A stretch of DNA of 64,000 nt from an uncultured Alphaproteobacteria bacterium (GTDB lineage: Bacteria > Pseudomonadota > Alphaproteobacteria > Micropepsales > Micropepsaceae): NCBI GenBank assembly GCA_902826695.1, contig CADEFU010000002.1, positions 1-64,000 of the forward strand, read 5' to 3'. The notes under the pieces are model-generated. The model was given only the letters and a program-made list of their open reading frames with translations, was not told the DNA's origin and did not search any database. Below are positions 56,882-64,000 of the stretch, piece after piece. A program made the position numbers and the translations under genes. Every line of letters begins with the position of its first letter. Positions within the stretch are counted from its first letter, which is position 1.

Positions 56882-57860
56882 CCCTGAACAGGGCGCGCCT
56901 TCGGCCGAGCAAAGCCCCCCTAGTCATAAGCCGTCGTTCTGGCCGCAGTCTTTTGTGACGGCGGTGTGGAAACTCGTGGGCGGCAAGGACGACTCCAAGA
57001 AGCTTCGCGAGAGCTTGGAAGAGGTCATCGAAGAGAGCGACGCGCAGGGTCGGCCGCTCGCGCGCGAAGAGCGCTCGATGATGCTCAACATCTTGAATTT
57101 CGGCGAACTGAAGGTCGCCGACATCATGGTGCCGCGCGCGGACATCATCGCCGTCGCGGAAGAGACGCCGCTTTCGGAGCTCGTGAAGATCTTTCGCGAT
57201 GCGCAACACTCGCGGCTGCCGATTTATCGCGAGACGCTCGATAATCCGATCGGGATGGTTCACATCAAAGACTTGATCGGGCTTGCGATTCCGGAAGGCG
57301 AGGGATCGGTTCATCCGAAGACGATTCAAGACATCGTGCGCGCGGTTTTGTTCGTCCCCCCATCGATGCCGGTCGTCAACTTGCTCGTGAAAATGCAGTC
57401 TACGCGGGTGCATTTGGCGCTGGTGATCGACGAGTATGGCGGGACCGACGGGCTCGTTTCGATCGAGGATCTGGTCGAGCAGATTGTGGGCGACATCGAA
57501 GACGAGCACGATACCGACGAGACGAAGATGATCGTGCCGCGGTCGCCCGGTGAGTTTGACGCAAGCGCCAGGGCCGATCTGGACGAGGTCGAGAAGGTCG
57601 TGGGCTTTCGGTTGCTCGACGACGAAGACGCGGAAGAGACCGACACGCTCGCCGGCCTCGTGTTCCAACTTGTGGGCCGTGTGCCGCAGCGCGGCGAGAT
57701 CGTGAAGCACCCTGCCGGTGTCGAGTTCGAAGTGCTCGACGCCGATCCGCGAAAGCTGAAGCGTTTGCGCGTGCGGGTGACGAAGCCGCTGGAAACGGCG
57801 ACGCAGCCTGACGCGAGCGATAGCGGTGCCGCAAAGCCGATGGCCGCGGTGAATGGCTGA
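56874..57860 (+). CDS. CorC/HlyC-type CBS-domain protein
   Basis: 328 residues. Two CBS domains (DIMVPRADIIAVAEETPLSE near 83, and FVPPSMPVVNLLVKMQSTR near 160) are followed by DEYGGTDGLVSIEDLVEQIVG and a CorC_HlyC C-terminal domain. No membrane segments. It may help Mg2+/Co2+ efflux or membrane-transporter control, as proposed for CorC; the exact role is unsettled. GTG start overlaps ybeY; the stop overlaps lnt by 8 bases. Confidence 0.92.
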   Translation: MPDPEQGAPSAEQSPPSHKPSFWPQSFVTAVWKLVGGKDDSKKLRESLEEVIEESDAQGRPLAREERSMMLNILNFGELKVADIMVPRADIIAVAEETPLSELVKIFRDAQHSRLPIYRETLDNPIGMVHIKDLIGLAIPEGEGSVHPKTIQDIVRAVLFVPPSMPVVNLLVKMQSTRVHLALVIDEYGGTDGLVSIEDLVEQIVGDIEDEHDTDETKMIVPRSPGEFDASARADLDEVEKVVGFRLLDDEDAEETDTLAGLVFQLVGRVPQRGEIVKHPAGVEFEVLDADPRKLKRLRVRVTKPLETATQPDASDSGAAKPMAAVNG

Positions 57861-59457
57861 GACGATTGCAGGACGCTTCGCCAACCTCAATTTGATTGCG
57901 CGTGTTGAAGGCGCGGCGGCGTGGGCTCGTTCCTGTGCCGGGCGGGGCCGCCTGCTTGTGGCCGCAGGGATCGGCGCGCTGTCGGCGTTGGCGTTCGCGC
58001 CATTCTACCTTTGGCCGCTCTTGTTCATCACCTACCCGATGCTGGTTTGGTTGATCGACGGCGCGATGTTCGCGGCGCGGCCGTGGCGCACGGCGGCACT
58101 TGTTGGGTGGGCGTTCGGGTTCGGCTTCTTTCTCGTCGGTCTGCATTGGATCGGCTTTGCGTTTGTCGTCGATTCCGATCAGCACGCGTGGCTGTTGCCG
58201 TTTGTCGCCGTCTTGTTTCCCGGCGGCCTCGGCCTGTTCTTCGCGCTTGCGGCAGGGCTGGCGAGTTTGCGGTGGCGTGGGTGGGCGCGCGTTGTATTCC
58301 TCGCCGCAGCGCTCTCGGCGGCCGAATGGCTGCGTGGGCATATCCTCACGGGATTTCCTTGGAACCTGCCTGGCTACGTCTGGAGCGGGACGGATGCGAT
58401 GTTTCAGGTTGCGTCGGTCGTCGGCATTTACGGATTGAGTTTGCTGACGCTGATCGCGTTTCTGGCTCCCGCTGCGATCGTTGACTCGGACGGGCGCAGG
58501 TCAAACGCTCGTTTGGCGCTTGCGGCTCCTGTCGTGATTCTTGGCGCGCTGTTCATCTTTGGGTGGGCGCGGTTGCCGGCCGCGCCGGCGGCGGTGTTTG
58601 CCGATGCGACTGTGCGCATTGTGCAGCCGAATGTTCCGCAGACTGAGAAGTGGAAGCCGGAGTTCTTTGAGCGGAACTGGCGGATACTCCTCGACCTGAC
58701 GCGAGAGCCGGGTCTTGAGACGCGCACGATCGTCGTTTGGCCAGAGGCAGCGCCGCCGCTGGCGTTGTTGGACGACCCAAATGCGCTTGAAGTCATCAGC
58801 GTGATCCTGCCGGATACGACGAGCCTTTTAACGGGGACGATCCGCATTGAACGCGGGGAAAATCGCCGCTTTTTCAACGGCATGGCGGCAGTGTCCGGCC
58901 AAGGGAAGGTGCTTGCGACATACGACAAATCGCACCTCGTTCCGTTCGGAGAGTACTTGCCGCTCTACGATTTGCTGACGCCGCTTGGGATCTCGCAAAT
59001 CACGGGCAAGGGTCAGGGGTACACGGAAGGTTCAGGGCTTCGGTCGCTAACCATTCCTAACGTGCCCGCATTCAGTCCCCTGATTTGTTACGAGCTAATT
59101 TTTCCCGGCGAGGTAACGGAACCGGGAAAGCGTCCCCAATGGCTGATGCAAATGACCGACGATTCGTGGTTCGGTCCTTGGACTGGCCCCTACCAGCACC
59201 TGGGGATAGCAAAAGTTCGCGCGGCCGAAGAAGGTCTGGCAGTCATTCGCGCAGCCAATACGGGTGTCTCCGCAATCATAGACCCCTATGGGCGAATCAT
59301 TTCTTCGCTCGGGCTTGATAGGACGGGAGTCCTCGATGGCGAACTCCCCCGCCCGTTGCCGAGCACAATATATTCCGTGCTCGGAGATATTATTTTCGCG
59401 CTCCTGCTCGCTGGAATGACAGGCATCGGATTCATTTTTTCCAGATCATCCGCATAA
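57853..59457 (+). CDS. lnt: Apolipoprotein N-acyltransferase (housekeeping Lnt)
   Basis: 534 residues. About seven membrane helices, then the CN-hydrolase domain facing the periplasm with the triad E298 (VVWPEAAPP), K359 (YDKSHLVPFGEYLP) and C412 (ICYELIFPGE). It adds the third acyl chain to lipoprotein N-termini. corC-lnt adjacency is conserved. A second, divergent family member is at 4089. A 317-bp gap follows. Confidence 0.95.
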   Translation: MAETIAGRFANLNLIARVEGAAAWARSCAGRGRLLVAAGIGALSALAFAPFYLWPLLFITYPMLVWLIDGAMFAARPWRTAALVGWAFGFGFFLVGLHWIGFAFVVDSDQHAWLLPFVAVLFPGGLGLFFALAAGLASLRWRGWARVVFLAAALSAAEWLRGHILTGFPWNLPGYVWSGTDAMFQVASVVGIYGLSLLTLIAFLAPAAIVDSDGRRSNARLALAAPVVILGALFIFGWARLPAAPAAVFADATVRIVQPNVPQTEKWKPEFFERNWRILLDLTREPGLETRTIVVWPEAAPPLALLDDPNALEVISVILPDTTSLLTGTIRIERGENRRFFNGMAAVSGQGKVLATYDKSHLVPFGEYLPLYDLLTPLGISQITGKGQGYTEGSGLRSLTIPNVPAFSPLICYELIFPGEVTEPGKRPQWLMQMTDDSWFGPWTGPYQHLGIAKVRAAEEGLAVIRAANTGVSAIIDPYGRIISSLGLDRTGVLDGELPRPLPSTIYSVLGDIIFALLLAGMTGIGFIFSRSSA

Positions 59458-59774
59458 AGGCAGTTGACCATTACAACCGTGTAGCGTTTAGTGAGAATCA
59501 CTGAAGTCTAGGTTGGCTACTGGGGGCCGCTTAGAATCTGGGTTTGCAAAGCGCGAGGGGTCGTGCTGCACCCGATTGGTCCCCGACAAGTTGCCGTCCT
59601 AGGCCTCAAGCAACTAGACGTGCTTTGCGTGTTTGACGTGCATACAAAATGCCCTCGGGGGGCAAGGCCAGCAACATAAGTTGGCCACAGACAAAGACGT
59701 GTTCGTGGAGCTTGATCTCTGGCCCTGGGGCCATGTGGTCGGGTGTCTTGTCTCAGTCGTAAAGGAGTCCCCCC
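59458..59774. other. Intergenic region between lnt and the XRE gene
   Basis: No gene is convincing here. TTGACC (59464) and TTTAGT (59487), 17 bases apart, are a possible promoter reading right. GCAAAGC (about 59546) and GCTTTGC (about 59622) are complementary across 70 bases, and TGCCC/GGGCA make a small hairpin near 59650, so an RNA leader is possible but unproven. AAAGGAG precedes the XRE start. Confidence 0.4.
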
Positions 59775-60245
59775 TTGGCCAAGAAGCAACCCTCTTCAGT
59801 TGATGCACATGTCGGCAGCCGCGTTCGTTTGCGTCGGATGCTAATCGGAATGAGCCAAGAAAAACTTGGCGAACTGTTGGGCCTAACGTTCCAACAAGTT
59901 CAAAAGTATGAAAAAGGCGCCAACCGTATCGGTGCCAGCAGACTATTCGACATCTCCACAATTTTGGGCGTGCCGGTGTCGTACTTCTTCGACGATCTGC
60001 CGAGCTCTGATCCGGCGTTCCGTAAGACCCCTGGTGTTGCGGCGGCGACAGATGTCGATGCAGGTCCCTATATGATGGAGTTCGTGTCGAGTGCGGAAGG
60101 CTTCCAGCTCGTTCGCGCCTTCACGAAGATCACCGACCCGCGTGTGCGTAAGCGCATGTTGGAATTGGTGAAATCGCTCACGGGCGAAGAAGAAGTCTTT
60201 CCCGATTTCCGGGTTGTGGAATTGCGGGAAGCGCAGCGCGCTTGA
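59775..60245 (+). CDS. XRE-family transcriptional regulator
   Basis: 156 residues from TTG 59775 (AAGGAG eight bases upstream). The HTH is at about 17-70: RLRRMLIGMSQEKLGELLGL and TFQQVQKYEKGANRIGASRL. The C-terminal part (SSAEGFQLVRAFTKITDPRVRK) is seen in the alphaproteobacterial regulators that usually precede metK. The gene lies in front of metK with a strong terminator between. Possible role in control of metK or cell-cycle genes; unproven. Confidence 0.9.
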   Translation: MAKKQPSSVDAHVGSRVRLRRMLIGMSQEKLGELLGLTFQQVQKYEKGANRIGASRLFDISTILGVPVSYFFDDLPSSDPAFRKTPGVAAATDVDAGPYMMEFVSSAEGFQLVRAFTKITDPRVRKRMLELVKSLTGEEEVFPDFRVVELREAQRA

Positions 60246-60267
60246 CGTAACTCAGCATCCCTGACAG

Positions 60268-60311
60268 AAAGCCGCGCTTTTCGCGACCTGCGAAAGGCGC
60301 GGTTTTCATTT
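60268..60311 (+). terminator. Terminator hairpin between the XRE gene and metK
   Basis: AAAGCCGCGC / GCGCGGTTTT form the outer stem and TTTTCGC / GCGAAA-like bases extend it, followed by TTTTCATTTT. It would end XRE transcription just before metK, or act as an attenuator for metK. I see no conserved SAM riboswitch sequence in front of it. Confidence 0.75.
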
Positions 60312-60324
60312 TGGCGGAACGAGA

Positions 60325-61497
60325 ATGTCCTCACGTAAGAATTACATCTTCACCAGCGAATCCGTTTCGGAAGGTCACCCAGACAAAGTCTGCGACCGCA
60401 TCTCGGATTCGATCGTGGATCTTATGTTGGGGCATATGCCCGAAGCGCGTATCGCGCTTGAGACGCTGGCGACGACGAATCGCGTCGTGCTCGCCGGCGA
60501 GGTTCGGGGGCCCGCGGCCGTCGGCCACGATCAGATGATCGAGGCTGCACGGACATCGATCAAGGCGATCGGCTACGAGCAGGAAGGTTTCGATTGGCGC
60601 AAGGCGCGCATCGAGTGCCTCGTCCACGCGCAATCGGAAGATATTGCGGTCGGCGTCGATGCGGCGGGCAACAAAGACGAAGGCGCGGGCGACCAAGGCA
60701 TCATGTTTGGTTACGCCTGCCGCGAAACTCCGGAATTGATGCCGGCGCCGATTTTGCTTTCGCACAAAATTTTGAAGTTGATGGCGGACGCGCGTCATTC
60801 GGGCAAGGAGAAGGGTCTTCTGCCAGACGCGAAGAGCCAGGTCACATTGCAGTATGAGAATGGCAAGCCGGTGCGTGCGACGAAGATCGTCGTATCGACA
60901 CAGCATGTCGACGGGCTCGATCAACGCGATATCCGCGCGATCGTGAAGCCCTATGTCGAGGCGGCGATGCCTGCCGGATGGATGTGCCCGGACGACGGGC
61001 TGTTCGTGAACCCAACGGGACGGTTCGTGATCGGCGGGCCAGACGGCGATACGGGCCTCACGGGCCGTAAGATCATTGTCGATACATACGGCGGCGCCGC
61101 GCCGCACGGCGGCGGCGCGTTCTCGGGCAAGGACCCGACGAAGGTCGACCGCTCGGCGGCCTATATGGCGCGTTATCTCGCGAAAAACGTTGTGGCGGCA
61201 GGCTTGGCTGAGCGCTGCACGATTCAGATCGCATATGCGATCGGCGTTGCCGACCCGATGTCGTTCTATGTCGATCTGCATGGCACGGGACGCGTCGATG
61301 AGGCGAAGCTTGAGAAGACGTTGCCGGAGATGGCGAGCTTGAAGCCGCGCGGGATCCGCGAGCATCTGAAGCTGAACCGGCCGATCTATGCGCGCACCGC
61401 CGCGTACGGTCACTTCGGGCGCGAGCCGGAGAAGGACGGCGGGTTCTCGTGGGAGAACACGGATCTCGTGTCGCAACTCAAGAGCCATTTCGGCTGA
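60325..61497 (+). CDS. metK: S-adenosylmethionine synthetase
   Basis: 390 residues. Motifs: [19 protein letters not shown] near residue 9, [12 protein letters not shown] near 122, and [19 protein letters not shown] near 262. It makes SAM from methionine and ATP, the cofactor that MiaB, KamA and TrmB use. ATG 60325 is preceded by a short GAGA site. The trmB gene follows. Length is normal. Confidence 0.97.
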   Translation: MSSRKNYIFTSESVSEGHPDKVCDRISDSIVDLMLGHMPEARIALETLATTNRVVLAGEVRGPAAVGHDQMIEAARTSIKAIGYEQEGFDWRKARIECLVHAQSEDIAVGVDAAGNKDEGAGDQGIMFGYACRETPELMPAPILLSHKILKLMADARHSGKEKGLLPDAKSQVTLQYENGKPVRATKIVVSTQHVDGLDQRDIRAIVKPYVEAAMPAGWMCPDDGLFVNPTGRFVIGGPDGDTGLTGRKIIVDTYGGAAPHGGGAFSGKDPTKVDRSAAYMARYLAKNVVAAGLAERCTIQIAYAIGVADPMSFYVDLHGTGRVDEAKLEKTLPEMASLKPRGIREHLKLNRPIYARTAAYGHFGREPEKDGGFSWENTDLVSQLKSHFG

Positions 61498-61523
61498 CAG
61501 AACGCGGTCATCGCCGGAGCGAC

Positions 61524-62174
61524 TTGTACGGCCGTCGTGCAGGGCGGCCGTTGAGCACGTATCAGCAATCCCTTGTCGATGATTTGCTGCCGAAGATCGG
61601 CGTACCTGCGGGCGCAATCGATCTTGGCGCGTTGTTTTCCGGCGCGCGCGCTTACGCGTTCGAGGTTGGGTTTGGCGGCGGCGAGCATCTTGCGGCGCAA
61701 GCGGCGGCTCATCCCGATATCGGCTACATCGGCTGCGAGCCGTTCGAGAACGGCGTCGCAAAACTGCTGACGCAGATCGATCAGGGGAAGCTCGGCAATG
61801 TCCGCATTCATCCCGACGACGCGCGCGATGTTCTTCCGCGACTGCCTGACCAGTCACTGTCGGCGTTCTACGTACTCTTTCCCGATCCGTGGCCGAAGTT
61901 GCGTCATCATAAGCGGCGGTTCATTCAAACGCGCACGCTCGATGAATTGTCGCGGTTGCTGAAGCCGGGCGGGGAGCTTCGTCTTGCGACCGATCATGCC
62001 GACTACGCGCTGTGGGCTTTGCAGCACTTGATGGCGGACAAGCGGTTTCGCTGGACGGCGACGTGCGCGGCGGATTGGCGCGTGCGGCCTGCCGATTGGC
62101 CGGCGACCCGTTATGAACAGAAGGCCATTAAGGCCGGGCGGGCCTGCGTTTACCTGCGATTTCTTCGCCTTTGA
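61524..62174 (+). CDS. trmB: tRNA (guanine-N7-)-methyltransferase
   Basis: 216 residues if TTG 61524 (GGAG five bases before) is the start. The sequence just upstream (GHRRSDLYGRRAGRPLS) also looks family-like, so the real start may be a little earlier; GTG 61449 would overlap metK by 49 bases. Motifs: AFEVGFGGGEHLAAQA (SAM binding), FYVLFPDPWPKLRHHKRR, and GELRLATDHADYA. It methylates G46 of tRNA. Confidence 0.9.
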   Translation: MYGRRAGRPLSTYQQSLVDDLLPKIGVPAGAIDLGALFSGARAYAFEVGFGGGEHLAAQAAAHPDIGYIGCEPFENGVAKLLTQIDQGKLGNVRIHPDDARDVLPRLPDQSLSAFYVLFPDPWPKLRHHKRRFIQTRTLDELSRLLKPGGELRLATDHADYALWALQHLMADKRFRWTATCAADWRVRPADWPATRYEQKAIKAGRACVYLRFLRL

Positions 62175-62184
62175 CGCCTGATTT

Positions 62185-62211
62185 GGCCTTGGCGGGGTCG
62201 GCGGCCAAGGC
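62185..62211. other. Hairpin in the rimP leader
   Basis: GCCTTGGC and GCCAAGGC are perfect 8-bp arms around a ten-base loop, in the 114-bp gap before rimP. No T-run follows. It may be a weak terminator of trmB or part of a rimP-nusA operon leader. Confidence 0.4.
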
Positions 62212-62288
62212 TATATAGGCCGCATTCTCGGACAAGAAAGACTGCTTGTTCGCTGGTTGGGTCACCTCAACCGGGCGCGAGAGGCTTT

Positions 62289-62825
62289 GTGAACGCACGT
62301 GTGACTGAGCTTGAGCCCTTGATTGCTCCCATCGCGGAAGCGCTGGGGTATGCGCTCGTGCGCGTGCGCGTCACCGGCGCGCAGCGGCCCACGGTGCAAG
62401 TGATGGCGGAGAAGCCGGACGGCACGATGGATGTCGATGACTGCGCGCGTCTGAGCCATGCGATCTCGACGGCTTTCGAGGCCGACGACCCGATCGAGGG
62501 CGAGTACGTGCTTGAGGTGTCGTCGCCGGGGATCGACCGGCCGCTGACGCGGCGGCGCGATTTCGAGACTTACGCCGGGCATGATGCGCGGCTCGATCTC
62601 AAGTTTCCGCTCGATGGGCGCAAGCGCGTGCGCGGGACATTGAAAGGATTGCGGGGCGAGGATGTCGTCTTGGAGACGGAACTCGGACCCGAGAAGGGGC
62701 GCGGCGAACTTGCGGTGCCCTACACGTCGATCGGCGAGGCGAAGTTGGTTCTGACCGACGAGCTTATCGCCCATGATTTGAAACGCAGAAAGGACGCCGG
62801 CAAACGCGCGGCGCAATCGGAGTGA
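62289..62825 (+). CDS. rimP: Ribosome maturation factor RimP
   Basis: 178 residues from GTG 62289. Two domains: PLIAPIAEALGYALVRVRVT at the start, and VSSPGIDRPLTRRRDFETYAG near 78 (family signature). It assists 30S assembly. rimP-nusA(-infB) order is conserved; nusA follows after 6 bp. The C-terminus is lysine/arginine-rich. Confidence 0.95.
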   Translation: MNARVTELEPLIAPIAEALGYALVRVRVTGAQRPTVQVMAEKPDGTMDVDDCARLSHAISTAFEADDPIEGEYVLEVSSPGIDRPLTRRRDFETYAGHDARLDLKFPLDGRKRVRGTLKGLRGEDVVLETELGPEKGRGELAVPYTSIGEAKLVLTDELIAHDLKRRKDAGKRAAQSE

Positions 62826-62831
62826 AGACCA

Positions 62832-64000
62832 ATGGCCGTCAGTGCAAATAGGCTCGAACTGCTGCAGATCGCCGATGCAGTCGCGCGCGAGAAGTCGATC
62901 GACAAGCAGGTCGTGATCTCGGCGATGGAAGAGGCGGTGCAGAAGGCCGCGAAGTCGCGCTATGGCCAAGACAACGAAATCAAGGCCGAGATCGATCCGA
63001 AGACCGGCGAGACGCGCCTGCACCGTTTGCGCCTTGTCGTTGACAAGATCGAGAACGAAGCGACCGAGATCACGCTGGACGAAGCGCAGATCCGCAACCC
63101 CGCCGCCCAGACGGGCGACTTGATCGCCGAGCCGCTGCCGCCGATCGACTTTGGCCGTATCGCGGCGCAAGCAGCCAAGCAGGTGATTTTCCAGAAGGTG
63201 CGCGACGCCGAGCGCGAGAAGCAGTTCGACGAGTACAAGGACCGTATGGGCGAGATCGTGCACGGCACGGTGAAGCGCGTCGAGTACGGCAACGTGGTCG
63301 TTGACTTGGGCCGTGGCGAAGCGTTCGTGCGGCGCGACGAGTTGCTGCCACGCGAGACGTTCCGCACGGGCGACCGGGTGCGCGCCTATATCTACGATGT
63401 GCGGCGCGAGGCGCGTGGCCCGCAGATCTTCTTGTCGCGCACGCATCCGCAATTTATGGCGAAGCTGTTCGCGCAGGAAGTGCCGGAAATCTACGACGGA
63501 ATTATCGAAATCCGCTCGGTGGCGCGCGATCCGGGGTCGCGGGCGAAAATTGCGGTTATCTCGAAGGACTCTTCGATCGATCCGGTGGGCGCGTGCGTCG
63601 GTATGCGTGGCAGCCGCGTGCAGGCGGTCGTGCAGGAACTGCAGGGCGAGAAGATCGACATCATTCCCTGGTCGATCGATCCGGCGAACTTCGTCGTCAA
63701 CGCTTTGGCGCCGGCGGAAGTCGCGAAGGTCGTGCTCGATGAAGATGCGCGGCGTATCGAGGTTGTTGTCGGCGAGGATCAGCTGTCGCTGGCGATCGGG
63801 CGGCGTGGGCAGAACGTTCGTCTCGCCTCGCAACTGACGGGATGGCAGATCGACATTTTGACGGAAGCCGAGGAGTCCGAGCGGCGCCAAGAGCAGTTCC
63901 GCAAGCGCACGGAGCTTTTCATGAATGCGCTCGACGTGGACGAGACGCTGGCGCAGCTGCTGGCTTCGGAAAATTTCTCGCAGGTCGAAGACTTGGCGTA
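62832..64000 (+). CDS. nusA: Transcription termination/antitermination factor NusA (3' end outside window)
   Basis: 389 complete codons are visible and the frame is open at the right edge. N-terminal RNAP-binding domain (SANRLELLQIADAVAREKSI), an S1 domain (GEIVHGTVKRVEYGNVVVDL near 138), KH1 (GACVGMRGSRVQAVVQELQG near 254) and KH2 (LAIGRRGQNVRLASQLTGW near 320), then the start of the alphaproteobacterial C-terminal repeat region (ETLAQLLASENFSQVEDLA). It binds RNA polymerase and controls pausing, termination and antitermination. Confidence 0.96.
   Translation, partial: MAVSANRLELLQIADAVAREKSIDKQVVISAMEEAVQKAAKSRYGQDNEIKAEIDPKTGETRLHRLRLVVDKIENEATEITLDEAQIRNPAAQTGDLIAEPLPPIDFGRIAAQAAKQVIFQKVRDAEREKQFDEYKDRMGEIVHGTVKRVEYGNVVVDLGRGEAFVRRDELLPRETFRTGDRVRAYIYDVRREARGPQIFLSRTHPQFMAKLFAQEVPEIYDGIIEIRSVARDPGSRAKIAVISKDSSIDPVGACVGMRGSRVQAVVQELQGEKIDIIPWSIDPANFVVNALAPAEVAKVVLDEDARRIEVVVGEDQLSLAIGRRGQNVRLASQLTGWQIDILTEAEESERRQEQFRKRTELFMNALDVDETLAQLLASENFSQVEDLA

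Noticed and set aside
60246-60324. SAM riboswitch in front of metK
   Set aside because: The leader is only 79 bases and is mostly a simple terminator-like hairpin; I see none of the conserved SAM-I or SAM-II core sequence.

Overview
The window is about 62 kb of an alphaproteobacterial chromosome, with roughly 1.4 kb of probably foreign sequence at its left edge. The phylum call rests on gene order and content. The run tsaB-rimI-fur-plsC-miaB-phoH-ybeY-corC-lnt-(XRE)-metK-trmB-rimP-nusA is a classic alphaproteobacterial block. hemC diverges from tsaD, mutS lies near glnD, and the PHB genes are phaR | phaA-phaB. The genome is GC-rich, starts often at GTG or TTG, and packs genes with 1-4 nt stop/start overlaps. 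I cannot name a genus. No rRNA, tRNA, CRISPR array, insertion sequence or prophage was seen.

Layout. 1-1400: end of a multicopper oxidase and, convergent to it, the C-terminal half of a ChrA chromate transporter, which runs in frame out of a hemC missing its last residues. 2379-11373: tsaD, then an accessory insert of six genes (TetR plus an Lnt-like CN-hydrolase, a CadC-like TPR regulator, an S41 peptidase, a 34-residue membrane peptide, a second TetR), then gpsA-YciI-EVE-Rieske. 11374-19582: creatininase-like hydrolase, CaiB-type CoA transferase, acetyl-CoA synthetase, VOC protein, FAD oxidoreductase, DUF4282 protein, CorA and an EamA exporter. 19579-22460 (minus): an overlapping operon of a lysine 2,3-aminomutase-type radical SAM enzyme, an ATP-grasp ligase and a GNAT acetyltransferase. 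This is the best candidate for an undescribed pathway. 22871-27888: envelope glycosylation genes (two GT-C transferases, a GT2 polyprenyl-phosphate glycosyltransferase, an LpxB-N-domain protein). 28198-33958: Rieske oxygenase, a crotonase with an altered active site, a small XRE protein, an unexplained structured intergenic element, a PAS/degenerate-GGDEF/EAL phosphodiesterase, DUF983, VOC and pentapeptide-repeat proteins.

34046-36809 is the polyhydroxybutyrate module with a perfect palindrome between phaR and phaA that fits the PhaR operator. 36855-37708 is an ArsR/SRPBCC pair with an operator array reaching over the start codon. 37983-42146 holds a DUF4908 protein and the minus-strand operon maeB-gloB-cupin. 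42252-50933 runs mutS, two accessory genes, glnD, trpS, uspA and nfu. 50955-64000 is the core translation, tRNA-modification and envelope block listed above, ending inside nusA.

The genes interact in several ways. TsaD (2379) and TsaB (51542) are partners in t6A synthesis, with RimI beside TsaB. PhoH, YbeY, RimP and NusA serve RNA and ribosome biogenesis. PlsC, Lnt, CorC and the glycosyltransferases serve the envelope. AcsA, MaeB, PhaA and PhaB share the acetyl-CoA/PHB carbon-storage node.
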